A stretch of DNA of 43,357 nucleotides from CAYOHR01 sp964512145. Its GTDB lineage: Bacteria; Bacteroidota; Bacteroidia; Flavobacteriales_G; JALEGO01. The position numbers were made by a program, and so were the translations under genes. The stretch is from contig CAZEIM010000023.1 in NCBI GenBank assembly GCA_964512145.1, positions 1 to 43,357 on the forward strand. The letters run 5' to 3'. Below are positions 8,213 through 16,288 of the stretch, one piece after another. Under the pieces are notes generated by a model, which was not told the origin of the DNA, did not search any database, and saw nothing but the letters and a program-made list of their open reading frames with translations. The stretch's first letter is position 1. Every line of letters starts with the position of its first letter.

Positions 8213-9163
8213 CTATTTCCTTTTAATACAAGCTAAGGCTGCCTCTACAATATTTTTGGATTTCAATCCATACTTTTCTAATAGCTCCTCGGGAGTTCCA
8301 CTCTCTCCAAAAACATCATTTACGGCTACCATCTCTATAGGCACAGGCATTTTTCTACTCAATACCCCTGCTATGCTTTCGCCCAAACCTCCATATATTT
8401 GATGTTCTTCGGCTGTAACTACAGCTTTGGTTTTTGATACAGAATCCAAAACAGCTTCAGTATCTAATGGTTTAATAGTATGTATATTTATTATTTCTGC
8501 TTCTATTCCGTGTTGTTGTAAAATTTTTGAAGCCTCTAATGCCTCCCAAACTAGGTGACCGTTAGCAAAAATGGTTATGTCTTTACCAGTTTTTAAAAGT
8601 TGTGCTTTTCCAATTTCGAATCGTTCATTTACTGGAGTAAAATTAGGCACTTTAGGTCTTCCGAATCGTAAATAAACCGGCCCGTACATTTCGGCAATAG
8701 CAATGGTGGCAGCTTTAGTTTGATTATAGTCACAAGGAGCTATTACCGTCATTCCCGGTAACATTTTCATTAAGCCAATATCTTCTAAAATTTGATGAGT
8801 AGCTCCATCTTCACCTAAAGTTAGGCCGGCATGAGATGCACATATTTTTACATTCTTTTTGGAATAGGCAATACTTTGACGTATTTGATCATACACTCTA
8901 CCGGTAGAAAAATTAGCAAACGTTCCTGTAAATGGTATTTTACCACCTATAGTTAAGCCAGCGGCAATACCCATCATATTTGCTTCAGCAATTCCGCATT
9001 GTACAAATCGTTCGGGATATTTTGCTGCAAATGCATCCATCTTTAAAGACCCTGTTAAATCAGCGCATAAAGCAACTATTTGTTTGTTTTCACCTAATGT
9101 TAACAATCCGTCTCCAAAACCTGAGCGAGTATCTTTTGATCCTGTATTTTCAAACATAAACAT
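8213..9163 (-). CDS. Transketolase, C-terminal half (pyrimidine and C-terminal domains)
   Basis: One chain of a split transketolase, a ThDP enzyme of the non-oxidative pentose phosphate pathway. The 316 aa hold the pyrimidine-binding domain with the catalytic Glu in VQCGIAEANMMGIAAGL, then SHAGLTLGEDGATHQILEDI and the transketolase C-terminal domain (TIFANGHLVWEALEA to the end). The start ATG overlaps the VWA stop codon (TAATG), indicating translational coupling. The partner N-terminal half is at 10548-11417, but here a VWA gene separates the two, whereas split transketolase halves are usually adjacent. Confidence 0.95.
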   Translation of the reverse strand: MFMFENTGSKDTRSGFGDGLLTLGENKQIVALCADLTGSLKMDAFAAKYPERFVQCGIAEANMMGIAAGLTIGGKIPFTGTFANFSTGRVYDQIRQSIAYSKKNVKICASHAGLTLGEDGATHQILEDIGLMKMLPGMTVIAPCDYNQTKAATIAIAEMYGPVYLRFGRPKVPNFTPVNERFEIGKAQLLKTGKDITIFANGHLVWEALEASKILQQHGIEAEIINIHTIKPLDTEAVLDSVSKTKAVVTAEEHQIYGGLGESIAGVLSRKMPVPIEMVAVNDVFGESGTPEELLEKYGLKSKNIVEAALACIKRK

Positions 9164-10413
9164 TAAAATAAATTTACGGTAGTAGATAATCCTGATTTAA
9201 TTTCAAATTTTTTCTCAATAGTATAAGATGCTTCTTTAGCCTTAACCGATCTAAAAACTACTCTATACTTACCCGGTAATAACTGAAAGCTTTTTTTAGT
9301 AACATTAGCCGGTAAATTACATACCCACTCTAGTTTACCTTTGTTTTCAGACATAATAGATCCTATACCCGGCACATCATTCATAATATGTACAACACCC
9401 GGTTCAGGAATTTCAATTTTTGTAGTATGACTTTGAGAAATTCTTACGTCTGAAATTTTTAATTTTGGTAATGTGTTAAATTCTATATCATAATTTCCTA
9501 CTAAATATTTTTCAGTTTCTCCAATAGATTGAACATTTAATGTATTGCACGTAGCTTTAGGATAAACATGTGCAATGGTGTTATGTAATAATGAGTTTTC
9601 AGAAAAAAAAAAAAAAAGAAATCCCTGAGGTGCATCTATGGCTACCGTATTATGAATACCTGGAGTAATAACTATGCTATCTTTTCTTACAAAAGGTATG
9701 GTGTGCACTAAAATATCATATGTTATGGCTGCATCTACTGGAAGAGTATCCGGAACCCCACGATAGTTAATGGTATGAATGAAATTATATTCAATTTTTT
9801 GTGTGAAGTGATTGTAAAAAGTCATGTTAACATCTGTTTCATTAGGTTTTCCATTTATATCTAGCAAATTTACTTGGATAGTAGTATTATTTAAAGCTTG
9901 TGAAACTACAATACCTAATATAGTTTTAAATTGATTTTCATTTGCTACATCGTAATAATTACCTACACAATCATAGGTTTTTTTAAACATAGGATCAATT
10001 CCTAAACCTAGTATAAATGGTTTTAATGTTACCCCGTTTTTTTGTAATGCATACGCTACAGCACATAAATCGCCTCCGCATTCTTCTACACCATCGGTAA
10101 TTAATATAATGACATTTTTACAGTTTTCGCAAGGTGGAAAATCATGTAATGTTTGTTCTAAAGTTAGTGCAATAGGTGTTGTACCTTTAGGTTTTAAATC
10201 GTTTAATTTTTGGGTAATTTTAGAACCATTATTTTTAGCAAATGGAACTTCTAATTTTGTATCGTTACACACTTGTGGCGGAAAAGGATGCTGATGACCA
10301 AAAAAACGCAACGCCAACTCAACATTAGGCATTTTGTTTAAACTATCCACCATTTGATTTAATAAATTTTTAGCCGTTTCGTGTTTAGGTTTATTTTGCC
10401 ACTTCCCATTCAT
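9163..10413 (-). CDS. VWA-domain protein, 5' end lost to a frameshift
   Basis: A 416-aa open frame containing most of a von Willebrand factor A domain: VELALRFFGHQHPFPP, PKGTTPIALTLEQTLHDFPP (MIDAS Thr region) and KNVIILITDGVEECGGDLCA. Two or three beta-rich domains follow. The frame starts in the middle of the MIDAS motif: upstream DNA (10410-10535) encodes a signal peptide and the first VWA strand in another frame. The true protein is thus about 455 aa and exported. A T15 homopolymer on the coding strand (plus A-run 9603-9617) encodes FFFF inside the second half and is a further slippage risk. It lies between the two transketolase halves and its stop overlaps the next start. Confidence 0.8.
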   Translation of the reverse strand: MNGKWQNKPKHETAKNLLNQMVDSLNKMPNVELALRFFGHQHPFPPQVCNDTKLEVPFAKNNGSKITQKLNDLKPKGTTPIALTLEQTLHDFPPCENCKNVIILITDGVEECGGDLCAVAYALQKNGVTLKPFILGLGIDPMFKKTYDCVGNYYDVANENQFKTILGIVVSQALNNTTIQVNLLDINGKPNETDVNMTFYNHFTQKIEYNFIHTINYRGVPDTLPVDAAITYDILVHTIPFVRKDSIVITPGIHNTVAIDAPQGFLFFFFSENSLLHNTIAHVYPKATCNTLNVQSIGETEKYLVGNYDIEFNTLPKLKISDVRISQSHTTKIEIPEPGVVHIMNDVPGIGSIMSENKGKLEWVCNLPANVTKKSFQLLPGKYRVVFRSVKAKEASYTIEKKFEIKSGLSTTVNLF

Positions 10414-10535
10414 ACTATTGGATCATAAATAAAAAGAATTCTGGTAATGCTTACCGTTTCTTTACTTGGGTTATTTATTTGACCGTAGTAAACAGATGTT
10501 AAAGAAAAGAATAATATAAATATATGTAGTTTCAA
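10410..10535 (-). pseudogene. Out-of-frame 5' fragment of the VWA gene (signal peptide plus first strand)
   Basis: Reading from TTG at 10535 gives 41 codons. A signal peptide (MKLHIFILFFSLTSVYYGQ, taking TTG as Met) is followed by NNPSKETVSITRILFIYD, then TGA at 10410. The strand ILFIYD is the VWA strand that should lead into the MIDAS DxSxS. The DNA reads GAT CC AAT AGT ATG, where GAT xxx TCC AAT AGT ATG is expected, so a 4-nt deletion (or equivalent +2 change) moves the frame into that of the 9163-10413 ORF, which resumes with NSMNGKW. It could be a real mutation or an assembly/sequencing error. Confidence 0.75.
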
Positions 10536-10547
10536 AATTAGGATATA

Positions 10548-11417
10548 TTAATAATCGCCTAAGGTTTCTTTTAATTGATTTAATGCCGATTTTGTTTGTT
10601 CTTCATTTGGCGCTACTCCATGCCATTTATGGGTACCCATCATAAAATCAACCCCCATACCCATTTCTGTTTTCATTATTATGACTGTTGGTTTTTGATT
10701 TTTTGATATTTCCTTAGCATGTTCTAAGGTGTTTAATATTTCAGACAAATTATTACCATTTGCTGTTAATACTTGCCAACCAAAAGCCTCAAACTTTGAG
10801 TTAAGATTGCCTAATGGCAAAACTTTATCCACATCGCCATCTATTTGCCTTCCATTGTAGTCTATAGTAGCAATTAAATTATCTAATTTATGAGCAGATG
10901 CAAACATCACCGCTTCCCAAATTTGTCCTTCCTGTAATTCTCCATCGCCATGTAAGGAAAAAACCCAACGTTCGTCATTATTTAATTTTTTTGAAATAGC
11001 AGACCCACAAGCAACCGATAATCCTTGGCCTAAAGAACCAGAGGCTATTCTAACTCCGGGCAAGCCCTCTTTAGTTGCAGGATGCCCTTGTAGTCGAGAA
11101 TTAATTTTCCTGAAGCTGTTTAACTCTTGAATAGGAAAATACCCGGAACGAGCTAAAACGCTATAAAATACGGGTGAGATATGGCCATTTGATAAAAAAA
11201 ACAAGTCTTCTCCTTCTCCGTTCATATTAAAGGGCTGTGGGGTATGTTTTAAAATAGAAAAGTATAGAGCCACAAAATATTCCACACATCCTAAAGAGCC
11301 TCCTGGATGACCACTTTGAACTGCCGATACTTGCCGTATGATATCTCTTCTAACTTGAGTGCAAATATCATGAAGCTGATTGATGGTATATTTTTTTTCA
11401 GAAATAGATGAAAGCAT
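10548..11417 (-). CDS. Transketolase, N-terminal half (thiamine pyrophosphate domain)
   Basis: The 289-aa ThDP diphosphate-binding chain of a split transketolase. It shows SGHPGGSLGCVEYFVALYF, LSNGHISPVFYSVLA, GSLGQGLSVACGSA, and the ThDP motif GDGELQEGQIWEAVMFA followed by IDYNGRQIDG. It acts with the C-terminal half at 8213-9163 in the pentose phosphate pathway. It begins 1 nt after the stop of the double FKBP gene, so it is part of the same dense operon. Confidence 0.95.
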   Translation of the reverse strand: MLSSISEKKYTINQLHDICTQVRRDIIRQVSAVQSGHPGGSLGCVEYFVALYFSILKHTPQPFNMNGEGEDLFFLSNGHISPVFYSVLARSGYFPIQELNSFRKINSRLQGHPATKEGLPGVRIASGSLGQGLSVACGSAISKKLNNDERWVFSLHGDGELQEGQIWEAVMFASAHKLDNLIATIDYNGRQIDGDVDKVLPLGNLNSKFEAFGWQVLTANGNNLSEILNTLEHAKEISKNQKPTVIIMKTEMGMGVDFMMGTHKWHGVAPNEEQTKSALNQLKETLGDY

Positions 11418-11418
11418 G

Positions 11419-12258
11419 TTAATACGCTTTTAATAATTTAACATCAAAAATTAAGTCGGCATTAGGAGGTATGACATTTCCAGCTCCATTTGGTCCATAC
11501 CCTAAATTTGACGGAATTACTAGTTTAGCGGTTTCACCAATATTTAACATGCTAATACCTTCATCCCAACCTTTAATTACTTGGCCTTTTCCTAAGGTAA
11601 ATGTAAAAGGTTTTCCACGGTCATAGGAACTATCAAATTTTGTTCCGTTTAATAGATATCCGGCATAATGTACATCTACTTTTTGTCCGGCTTTTGGTTT
11701 TTCATTTTGGGTAGTTTTTATTCGATACACTTTTAATCCAGAAGGTGTTAATACTGGTTTTATTCCGGTAGTATCAAAATTATCCATTTCTACTTTTTCA
11801 ACCTTAACTAACTCCACTTCAAAAACTAAATTGGTATTTGGGGGAATTAACTTTCCGGCTCCTCTTTCACCATATGCCAATTTACTGGGTATCCAAAATT
11901 TAGCTTTAGATCCTTGATTTAACAAAGCAATACCTTCGTCCCAGCCTTTAATTACCATTCCCTTGCCTAAGGTAAAAGGTAGTGGTTCTCCCCTATCAAA
12001 GGAACTATCAAATTTTTCTCCATTTTCAAATGTTCCAGTGTAATGTACAAAAACTAAATCACCTGGTTTTGGCATAATTCCATTGCCTTGTTTGACTATT
12101 TTATATTTCAACCCAGAAGGTGTGGTTTGATAATCTTCTTCAATCATTTTATTTGAAGAGGTTATATTCATAAGGTTATTTTTTTTATTTACATATGCAT
12201 AGGATGCAGATATCGCTAATGCTGCTGAAAATATCATGAGAATGTTTCTTTTTTTCAT
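11419..12258 (-). CDS. Double-domain FKBP-type peptidyl-prolyl isomerase
   Basis: 279 aa with an N-terminal hydrophobic segment (about residues 5-22, ILMIFSAALAISASYAYV) that targets it to the periplasm or anchors it. Two complete FKBP domains follow, about 45-155 and 165-279. Both keep the active-site pattern: VHYTGTFENGEKFDSSFDRG, VIKGWDEGIALLN and PSKLAYGERGAG in the first; VHYAGYLLNGTKFDSSYDRG, VIKGWDEGISMLN and PSNLGYGPNGAGNVIPPN in the second. Both domains are expected to be catalytically active. Its ATG overlaps the stop of the preceding FKBP gene by 4 nt. Confidence 0.93.
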   Translation of the reverse strand: MKKRNILMIFSAALAISASYAYVNKKNNLMNITSSNKMIEEDYQTTPSGLKYKIVKQGNGIMPKPGDLVFVHYTGTFENGEKFDSSFDRGEPLPFTLGKGMVIKGWDEGIALLNQGSKAKFWIPSKLAYGERGAGKLIPPNTNLVFEVELVKVEKVEMDNFDTTGIKPVLTPSGLKVYRIKTTQNEKPKAGQKVDVHYAGYLLNGTKFDSSYDRGKPFTFTLGKGQVIKGWDEGISMLNIGETAKLVIPSNLGYGPNGAGNVIPPNADLIFDVKLLKAY

Positions 12259-13100
12259 ATAGGCTGATTTATCGATAATACTTCAATTTCATAAAGCAAA
12301 GGAGTAAAAGGTTTAATTTTTTTATTGCTTGAGCCATTTTCTCCAAAAGCTAATTGCGAAGGTAATATAATTTTGATTTTACTATTTTTTTTCATCATAG
12401 AAATTGCTAACTCAAATCCTTTAACAACTTGCTGAGGATCTCCAAAAACAAAACTAAATGGTTCTTTATAATCAATGGTTGAGTCAAATTTTGTGCCATC
12501 TAAAAAATAACCGTGGTAGTGAATGGTTACTAAATCTCCCTTTTTAACGAATGTGCCATTTCCTTTTTCCGTTAATTGATAATACATGCCATTTAAGAGT
12601 TTCCATTTTTTTTGATCATGTACGCTTAAATAGTGTTGAATTTCCTCTAATTCCTTTTTTTCAGACCTCAATTCCATGTCTAATTTCATTTTTTCGTAAT
12701 CATGAGGAGTTAAAATGCTTCTAACAGCAATGTGTAAAACTGCATTTTTTATACTATCGGTTGAATGATTACCCGGACGAGAAATAATATAACAAGCACT
12801 ATCTCCTAAATTTAGTTGAGACAATGCTTTTAAAATTTCTTGATGGTATGGCTCGCTCATATAAATGTATATCCCTGTGTCCTGCAACATAATTTGCTCG
12901 GTATTGATATCCATTAATTTGTAATCTATCTTAGTATAAGAATTCGGGTAAACCGGTTTTGTTTCATCCCCAATGATAAATACTTTTCTACACACACCTT
13001 CATCCACAGAATGATATCCATCTGAACATGGATTACACGTAAAAAAAGACTGAAGGTACGAAAATAATGTTAGTATTACGATATATCCCTGCTGATTCAT
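12255..13100 (-). CDS. FKBP-type PPIase with an extra degenerate N-terminal domain
   Basis: 281 aa with an N-terminal hydrophobic segment (about 6-20) and Cys22/Cys25 just after it; the lipobox is not canonical, so lipidation is uncertain. Residues about 45-130 (IDYKLMDINTEQIML, ILKALSQLNLGDSACYII) look like a degenerate FKBP fold. A charged linker (about 135-165) follows, then a canonical FKBP domain (about 168-278: IHYHGYFLDGTKFDSTIDY, VVKGFELAISMMKKNS, PSQLAFGENGSS). The active-site Trp is Phe (VKGFE) and the Tyr of LAYG is Phe, so activity may be altered. It is the middle of three consecutive FKBP genes. Confidence 0.88.
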   Translation of the reverse strand: MNQQGYIVILTLFSYLQSFFTCNPCSDGYHSVDEGVCRKVFIIGDETKPVYPNSYTKIDYKLMDINTEQIMLQDTGIYIYMSEPYHQEILKALSQLNLGDSACYIISRPGNHSTDSIKNAVLHIAVRSILTPHDYEKMKLDMELRSEKKELEEIQHYLSVHDQKKWKLLNGMYYQLTEKGNGTFVKKGDLVTIHYHGYFLDGTKFDSTIDYKEPFSFVFGDPQQVVKGFELAISMMKKNSKIKIILPSQLAFGENGSSNKKIKPFTPLLYEIEVLSINQPI

Positions 13101-13111
13101 GCCAACATAAA

Positions 13112-13648
13112 CTAATTTTTAAACACTTTTTCTTTATTTTTTACATCAACTAATTCAAGATGGTACACAACGGTAGACTTAGGGGGAATTTTATCCAAAT
13201 CCCCAACCAATCCATAGGCTAAATATGAAGGAATAATAATATTCGCCTTATCTCCTACTTTTAAATAAGTTATGGCTTCATGTAATCCACTTTCAATATT
13301 ATCCATGCCGATTAAAAAAAAAGTAGGCGATGCAGACATATTCGTATAACAAATAGTTCCATTCAACAAACTTACTTCAAATTTAATAAATGCTACCATT
13401 CCTTCTTTAGCTTGAGTACCATTACCTTGTTCATAAATTCTATAGCGTAACCCTGTGCCTGTTTTTACCATTTGCCAATTTCTACGCTGAATGTATTGCT
13501 CAATTTGATCGTTTTCAATTTCAAGATTTGTTTTGTTTATTTTTATAAGTGGTTCCTTTAACTGTTCATATGAAATTTCTACATCCTTTGGAGAATTATT
13601 ACAAGAAAATAGAAATATCAGAAAAAAAAGTATAAAACCATTATTCAT
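13112..13648 (-). CDS. gldI: GldI-like FKBP lipoprotein
   Basis: Gliding/T9SS-associated FKBP-type lipoprotein. I place the start at ATG 13648: this gives a lipoprotein signal FILFFLIFLFSC followed by NNSPKD, and overlaps the DHH stop by 8 nt. An upstream TTG at 13702 would give a non-signal leader. The domain has the GldI-type pattern NIESGLHEAITYLKVGDKAN and PSYLAYGLVGDLDKIPPKS. The FKBP active-site Asp (FDS) is missing (CYTN) and the Trp of the GW motif is Leu (SGLHE), so a chaperone role without normal isomerase activity is plausible. The GldI call rests on remembered family motifs. Confidence 0.75.
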   Translation of the reverse strand: MNNGFILFFLIFLFSCNNSPKDVEISYEQLKEPLIKINKTNLEIENDQIEQYIQRRNWQMVKTGTGLRYRIYEQGNGTQAKEGMVAFIKFEVSLLNGTICYTNMSASPTFFLIGMDNIESGLHEAITYLKVGDKANIIIPSYLAYGLVGDLDKIPPKSTVVYHLELVDVKNKEKVFKN

Positions 13649-14678
13649 ACAAAATATGTTTATTTTCTTGTATAACTTGTATAACTTTTTGAACAGTATC
13701 ATCCAATGATTTTAAACCAAATCCTCCGGCTGCATTAACATGACCTCCCCCATTAAAATAGGTTTTTGCCAAATAATTTACATCAACCTTACCTTTAGAT
13801 CGGAACGAAATTTTAATAACCCCTTCATTTTCCATTAAAAAAACAGACAAAACAATCCCTTGTATAGATAATCCATAATTTACCAAGCCTTCCGTATCAC
13901 CTTTTTGATATTGATGTTCCAGTAAATCATCTTTACTTAACGATATAATAACTACCGGTAAATCTTTTAACAACATCATTTTGTTTTTTAAAGCAAAACC
14001 CGTTAACTGCAATCTGGAAAATGAATTTTGATCAAAAATATGTTGATGAACTAAATGATGTTGAATAGGTAACTCCAGTAGTTTTGAAACCACATAATGG
14101 GTGTATGCCGTAGTACTTGGAAAACGAAATGAACCGGTATCTGTCATTATTCCAGTATATAAACAGGTTGCCGCTTCTTGAGTAAGTTTACCCGAATAAT
14201 TCCAGTGTTTATAAATAAACGTATATATCAACTCACACGTAGAGCTAGCGGATGTATCGGACAACGTAAAATCGGCTTTCAATTGTGGTTGTTGATGGTG
14301 ATCTATCAAAAATATTTTAGCCGTAATTTTTGAAATATGATCTTGTATTTTTCCCGTTCTGTCCCAAGCATTAAAATCTAACGCAAATAGATACTCTGCT
14401 TTTTCGAGAAGATACTGCGCTTCAGAAATATTTTGGTTAAATATTACGATATCAGAAGATCCTGGCATCCAGTTTAAAAAAGAAGGAAAAGGATCTGGAG
14501 TTATAACAATGGGCGAAAAATTTTGTGATTTTAAAAAATGATACAAAGCTAATGTTGATCCCATAGCATCTCCATCGGGTGATTTATGGGTGATTATTAT
14601 AATCTTCGCTTGGGTATTTGATTTAAGAAGCTCTATTTCAGAAACTGTAGAATTCAAGGAAATAATTTTAGCATTCAA
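13641..14678 (-). CDS. DHH/DHHA1 phosphoesterase (NrnA-like oligoribonuclease/pAp phosphatase)
   Basis: A 345-aa bimetal phosphoesterase that degrades short oligoribonucleotides and/or 3'-phosphoadenosine 5'-phosphate. Seen: the Asp motif HKSPDGDAMGSTLALYHFLK, LFALDFNAWDRTG, the DHH motif FLIDHHQQPQL, TGIMTDTGSFRFPS, and the DHHA1 substrate-binding motif YFNGGGHVNAAGG. No in-frame ATG exists upstream of the first motif; the frame is closed by TGA at 14688-14690, so the start is a TTG (14678 or 14654). It is the first gene of the operon running down to 8213 and is divergent from ndk. Confidence 0.9.
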   Translation of the reverse strand: MNAKIISLNSTVSEIELLKSNTQAKIIIITHKSPDGDAMGSTLALYHFLKSQNFSPIVITPDPFPSFLNWMPGSSDIVIFNQNISEAQYLLEKAEYLFALDFNAWDRTGKIQDHISKITAKIFLIDHHQQPQLKADFTLSDTSASSTCELIYTFIYKHWNYSGKLTQEAATCLYTGIMTDTGSFRFPSTTAYTHYVVSKLLELPIQHHLVHQHIFDQNSFSRLQLTGFALKNKMMLLKDLPVVIISLSKDDLLEHQYQKGDTEGLVNYGLSIQGIVLSVFLMENEGVIKISFRSKGKVDVNYLAKTYFNGGGHVNAAGGFGLKSLDDTVQKVIQVIQENKHILYE

Positions 14679-14705
14679 AAATATAAATCATTCGATTATA
14701 AATAT

Positions 14706-14713
14706 TAGTTTTG
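14706..14713 (+). promoter_or_regulatory. Candidate -7 box for ndk
   Basis: TAGTTTTG matches TAnnTTTG, 18 nt before the ndk ATG in the divergent region with the DHH gene. No TTG is found 17-23 nt upstream, so only half of the promoter consensus is met. Confidence 0.35.
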
Positions 14714-14731
14714 CGCAAAACTTATCAACGT

Positions 14732-15151
14732 ATGTCAACAAACAGAACTTTTACCATTATAAAGCCCGAGGCTGTAGCTAAAGGGTACACCGGAGGAATA
14801 TTAGAAATGATAGAAAAAGCAGGATTTAAAATTGTTGCGCTTAAAAAAATATCCTTAAGCAAAAGTGCTGCCGGAACATTTTATGAAGTACATAAAGAAA
14901 GACCTTTTTATGGGGAATTAGTAGACTATATGTCATCTGGGCCTATTGTTGCCGCTATTTTAGAAAAAAATAATGCGGTTGAAGATTTTAGAAAATTAAT
15001 AGGTGCTACGGATCCTGCCCAAGCAGAAGAGGGAACCATCCGAAAAAAGTTTGCCGAATCTAAAGCTAAAAATGCAGTACACGGCTCCGACAGTGATGAA
15101 AACGCTGAAATTGAAGGGCATTTTTTCTTTAATTCTTTTGAGCGTTTTTAA
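14732..15151 (+). CDS. ndk: Nucleoside diphosphate kinase
   Basis: Transfers the gamma phosphate of NTPs to NDPs through a phosphohistidine. The 139-aa chain from ATG 14732 (MSTNRTFTIIKPEAVA) has the family length; an upstream TTG at 14711 would only add an artificial leader. The Kpn-loop region reads ERPFYGELVDYMSSGPIVA, and the active-site His (about residue 117) is in KNAVHGSDSDENAEIE. lolD follows 26 nt later on the same strand. Confidence 0.96.
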   Translation: MSTNRTFTIIKPEAVAKGYTGGILEMIEKAGFKIVALKKISLSKSAAGTFYEVHKERPFYGELVDYMSSGPIVAAILEKNNAVEDFRKLIGATDPAQAEEGTIRKKFAESKAKNAVHGSDSDENAEIEGHFFFNSFERF

Positions 15152-15177
15152 GTTTTGATTTTTTGTTTTCTTTTTAA

Positions 15178-15828
15178 GTGCTAAAAGTACAAGACATTTA
15201 TAAATCATACCAATCCATTGCTGTACTTAAAGGCCTAAATTTTGAAGTACAGCAAGGAGAAGTTATTTCGATAGTAGGCCCTTCCGGTGCCGGAAAAACA
15301 ACCTTATTGCAAATTTTAGGCACTTTAGATTATCCCGATTCAGGAGAAGTTTTGTATGATGGAATCTCCCCATTTACCTTCAAAGACACCAAACTTTCTG
15401 CTTTTAGAAACAAAAATATTGGTTTTGTTTTTCAATTTCATCAGTTATTACCCGAGTTTACCGCGTTTGAAAATGTATGTTTACCAGGATATATAGGTGG
15501 TTTTCACAAAAAAGAGGTTGAACAAAAAGCTAAGGCTTTAATTCATTTGCTGGGAGTAGAAAAAAGAGCCGAACACAAGCCCATGCAACTTTCCGGAGGT
15601 GAGCAACAGCGTTTTGCCGTTGCACGTGCATTGATTAATTCCCCAAAAATAGTATTAGCCGATGAACCCACCGGAAATTTGGACTCAAAAAATGCCCATG
15701 AATTACATTCCCTGTTTTTTAAACTTCGGGAAGAGTTAAACCAAACGTTTATTATAGTAACGCACAACCCTACCTTAGCTGATATGACAGACAGAAGCCT
15801 TACCATGAAAGACGGGGTGATGGTGTGA
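15178..15828 (+). CDS. lolD: LolD-type ABC transporter ATP-binding protein
   Basis: A 216-aa ABC ATPase of the LolD/MacB family, which powers release of lipoproteins from the inner membrane. Walker A is GPSGAGKTT, the Q-loop region IGFVFQFHQLLPEFTAFENV is typical of LolD, the signature is LSGGEQQRFAVARAL, Walker B is IVLADEPTGNLDSKN, and the H-loop is VTHNP. The start is GTG at 15178, directly after an in-frame TAA. No LolC/E permease is adjacent, as is common in Bacteroidota, so the transported substrate rests on family assignment. Confidence 0.88.
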   Translation: MLKVQDIYKSYQSIAVLKGLNFEVQQGEVISIVGPSGAGKTTLLQILGTLDYPDSGEVLYDGISPFTFKDTKLSAFRNKNIGFVFQFHQLLPEFTAFENVCLPGYIGGFHKKEVEQKAKALIHLLGVEKRAEHKPMQLSGGEQQRFAVARALINSPKIVLADEPTGNLDSKNAHELHSLFFKLREELNQTFIIVTHNPTLADMTDRSLTMKDGVMV

Positions 15829-15986
15829 TTTGTTAGAAAGTTACAAGTCTTAAGTTGAAAATGGTAAGTCGGAAGGGGTTTACCATTGATCTTTAGAAAT
15901 TTTACTGCCCTAGAGTAAAAGAATCATTTTACTGTTGAGTTTTGTACATTTATTCAAACCTTTGTGTGTATTCTATACGTTACACT

Positions 15987-16041
15987 TTTCTTTCCATAAT
16001 TTTTGGGAAAAAGTATTGCAAAAACATAAACCTAGGTAAAG
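15987..16041. repeat. Dispersed repeat, copy B
   Basis: Second copy of the repeat at 1-56, same orientation, with the same 27-nt core (GGAAAAAGTATTGC to CATAAACC). Beyond the core the copies differ by a few bases, and sequence past the AGG box diverges until a shared CCACGC. Confidence 0.6.
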
Positions 16042-16250
16042 CCCTGCCAAAGGGATTTTGTCGTACTTACCCACGCGAACCAGGGATAATCCCTTCCTGC
16101 CCTTTTTCGCTCAAACGCACCAGCCTCTTGGTTTCATGCTCCGCCCAAAAGAAATAGTAAAATATACATTACATGTACTATTCGACTAAATTTTAATAAT
16201 ATCAAAATCCATTTGTCTTTTCAAGCCTTACGACACTGGAGTAAAAGCTT

Positions 16251-16288
16251 ACTCCCTAGCCATGGGTTTAAACCCGTGGCTAGGGAGT
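16251..16288. repeat. REP-like palindrome, copy 1
   Basis: A 38-nt palindrome with 16-nt arms ACTCCCTAGCCATGGG and CCCGTGGCTAGGGAGT around TTTAAA. The arms are complementary except for one position that is a G-U wobble in RNA. A short T-run follows on the plus strand. A related palindrome lies at 18899-18933, on the other side of the BspA-like gene. It could act as a terminator for both strands or be a REP/MITE-type element. Confidence 0.7.

Noticed and set aside
10410..10440. Programmed ribosomal frameshift to explain the VWA break
   Set aside because: No slippery heptamer or strong downstream hairpin is seen, and a simple 4-nt loss restores the exact DxSxS motif, so mutation or error is the simpler explanation.
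13649..13702. Upstream TTG start for the GldI-like gene
   Set aside because: It would add 18 Lys/Tyr-rich residues in front of a good lipoprotein signal and increase the overlap with the DHH gene.
15942..16157. 71-aa plus-strand ORF in the intergenic island
   Set aside because: It runs through dispersed repeat copy B, the composition is not protein-like, and no family pattern is visible.
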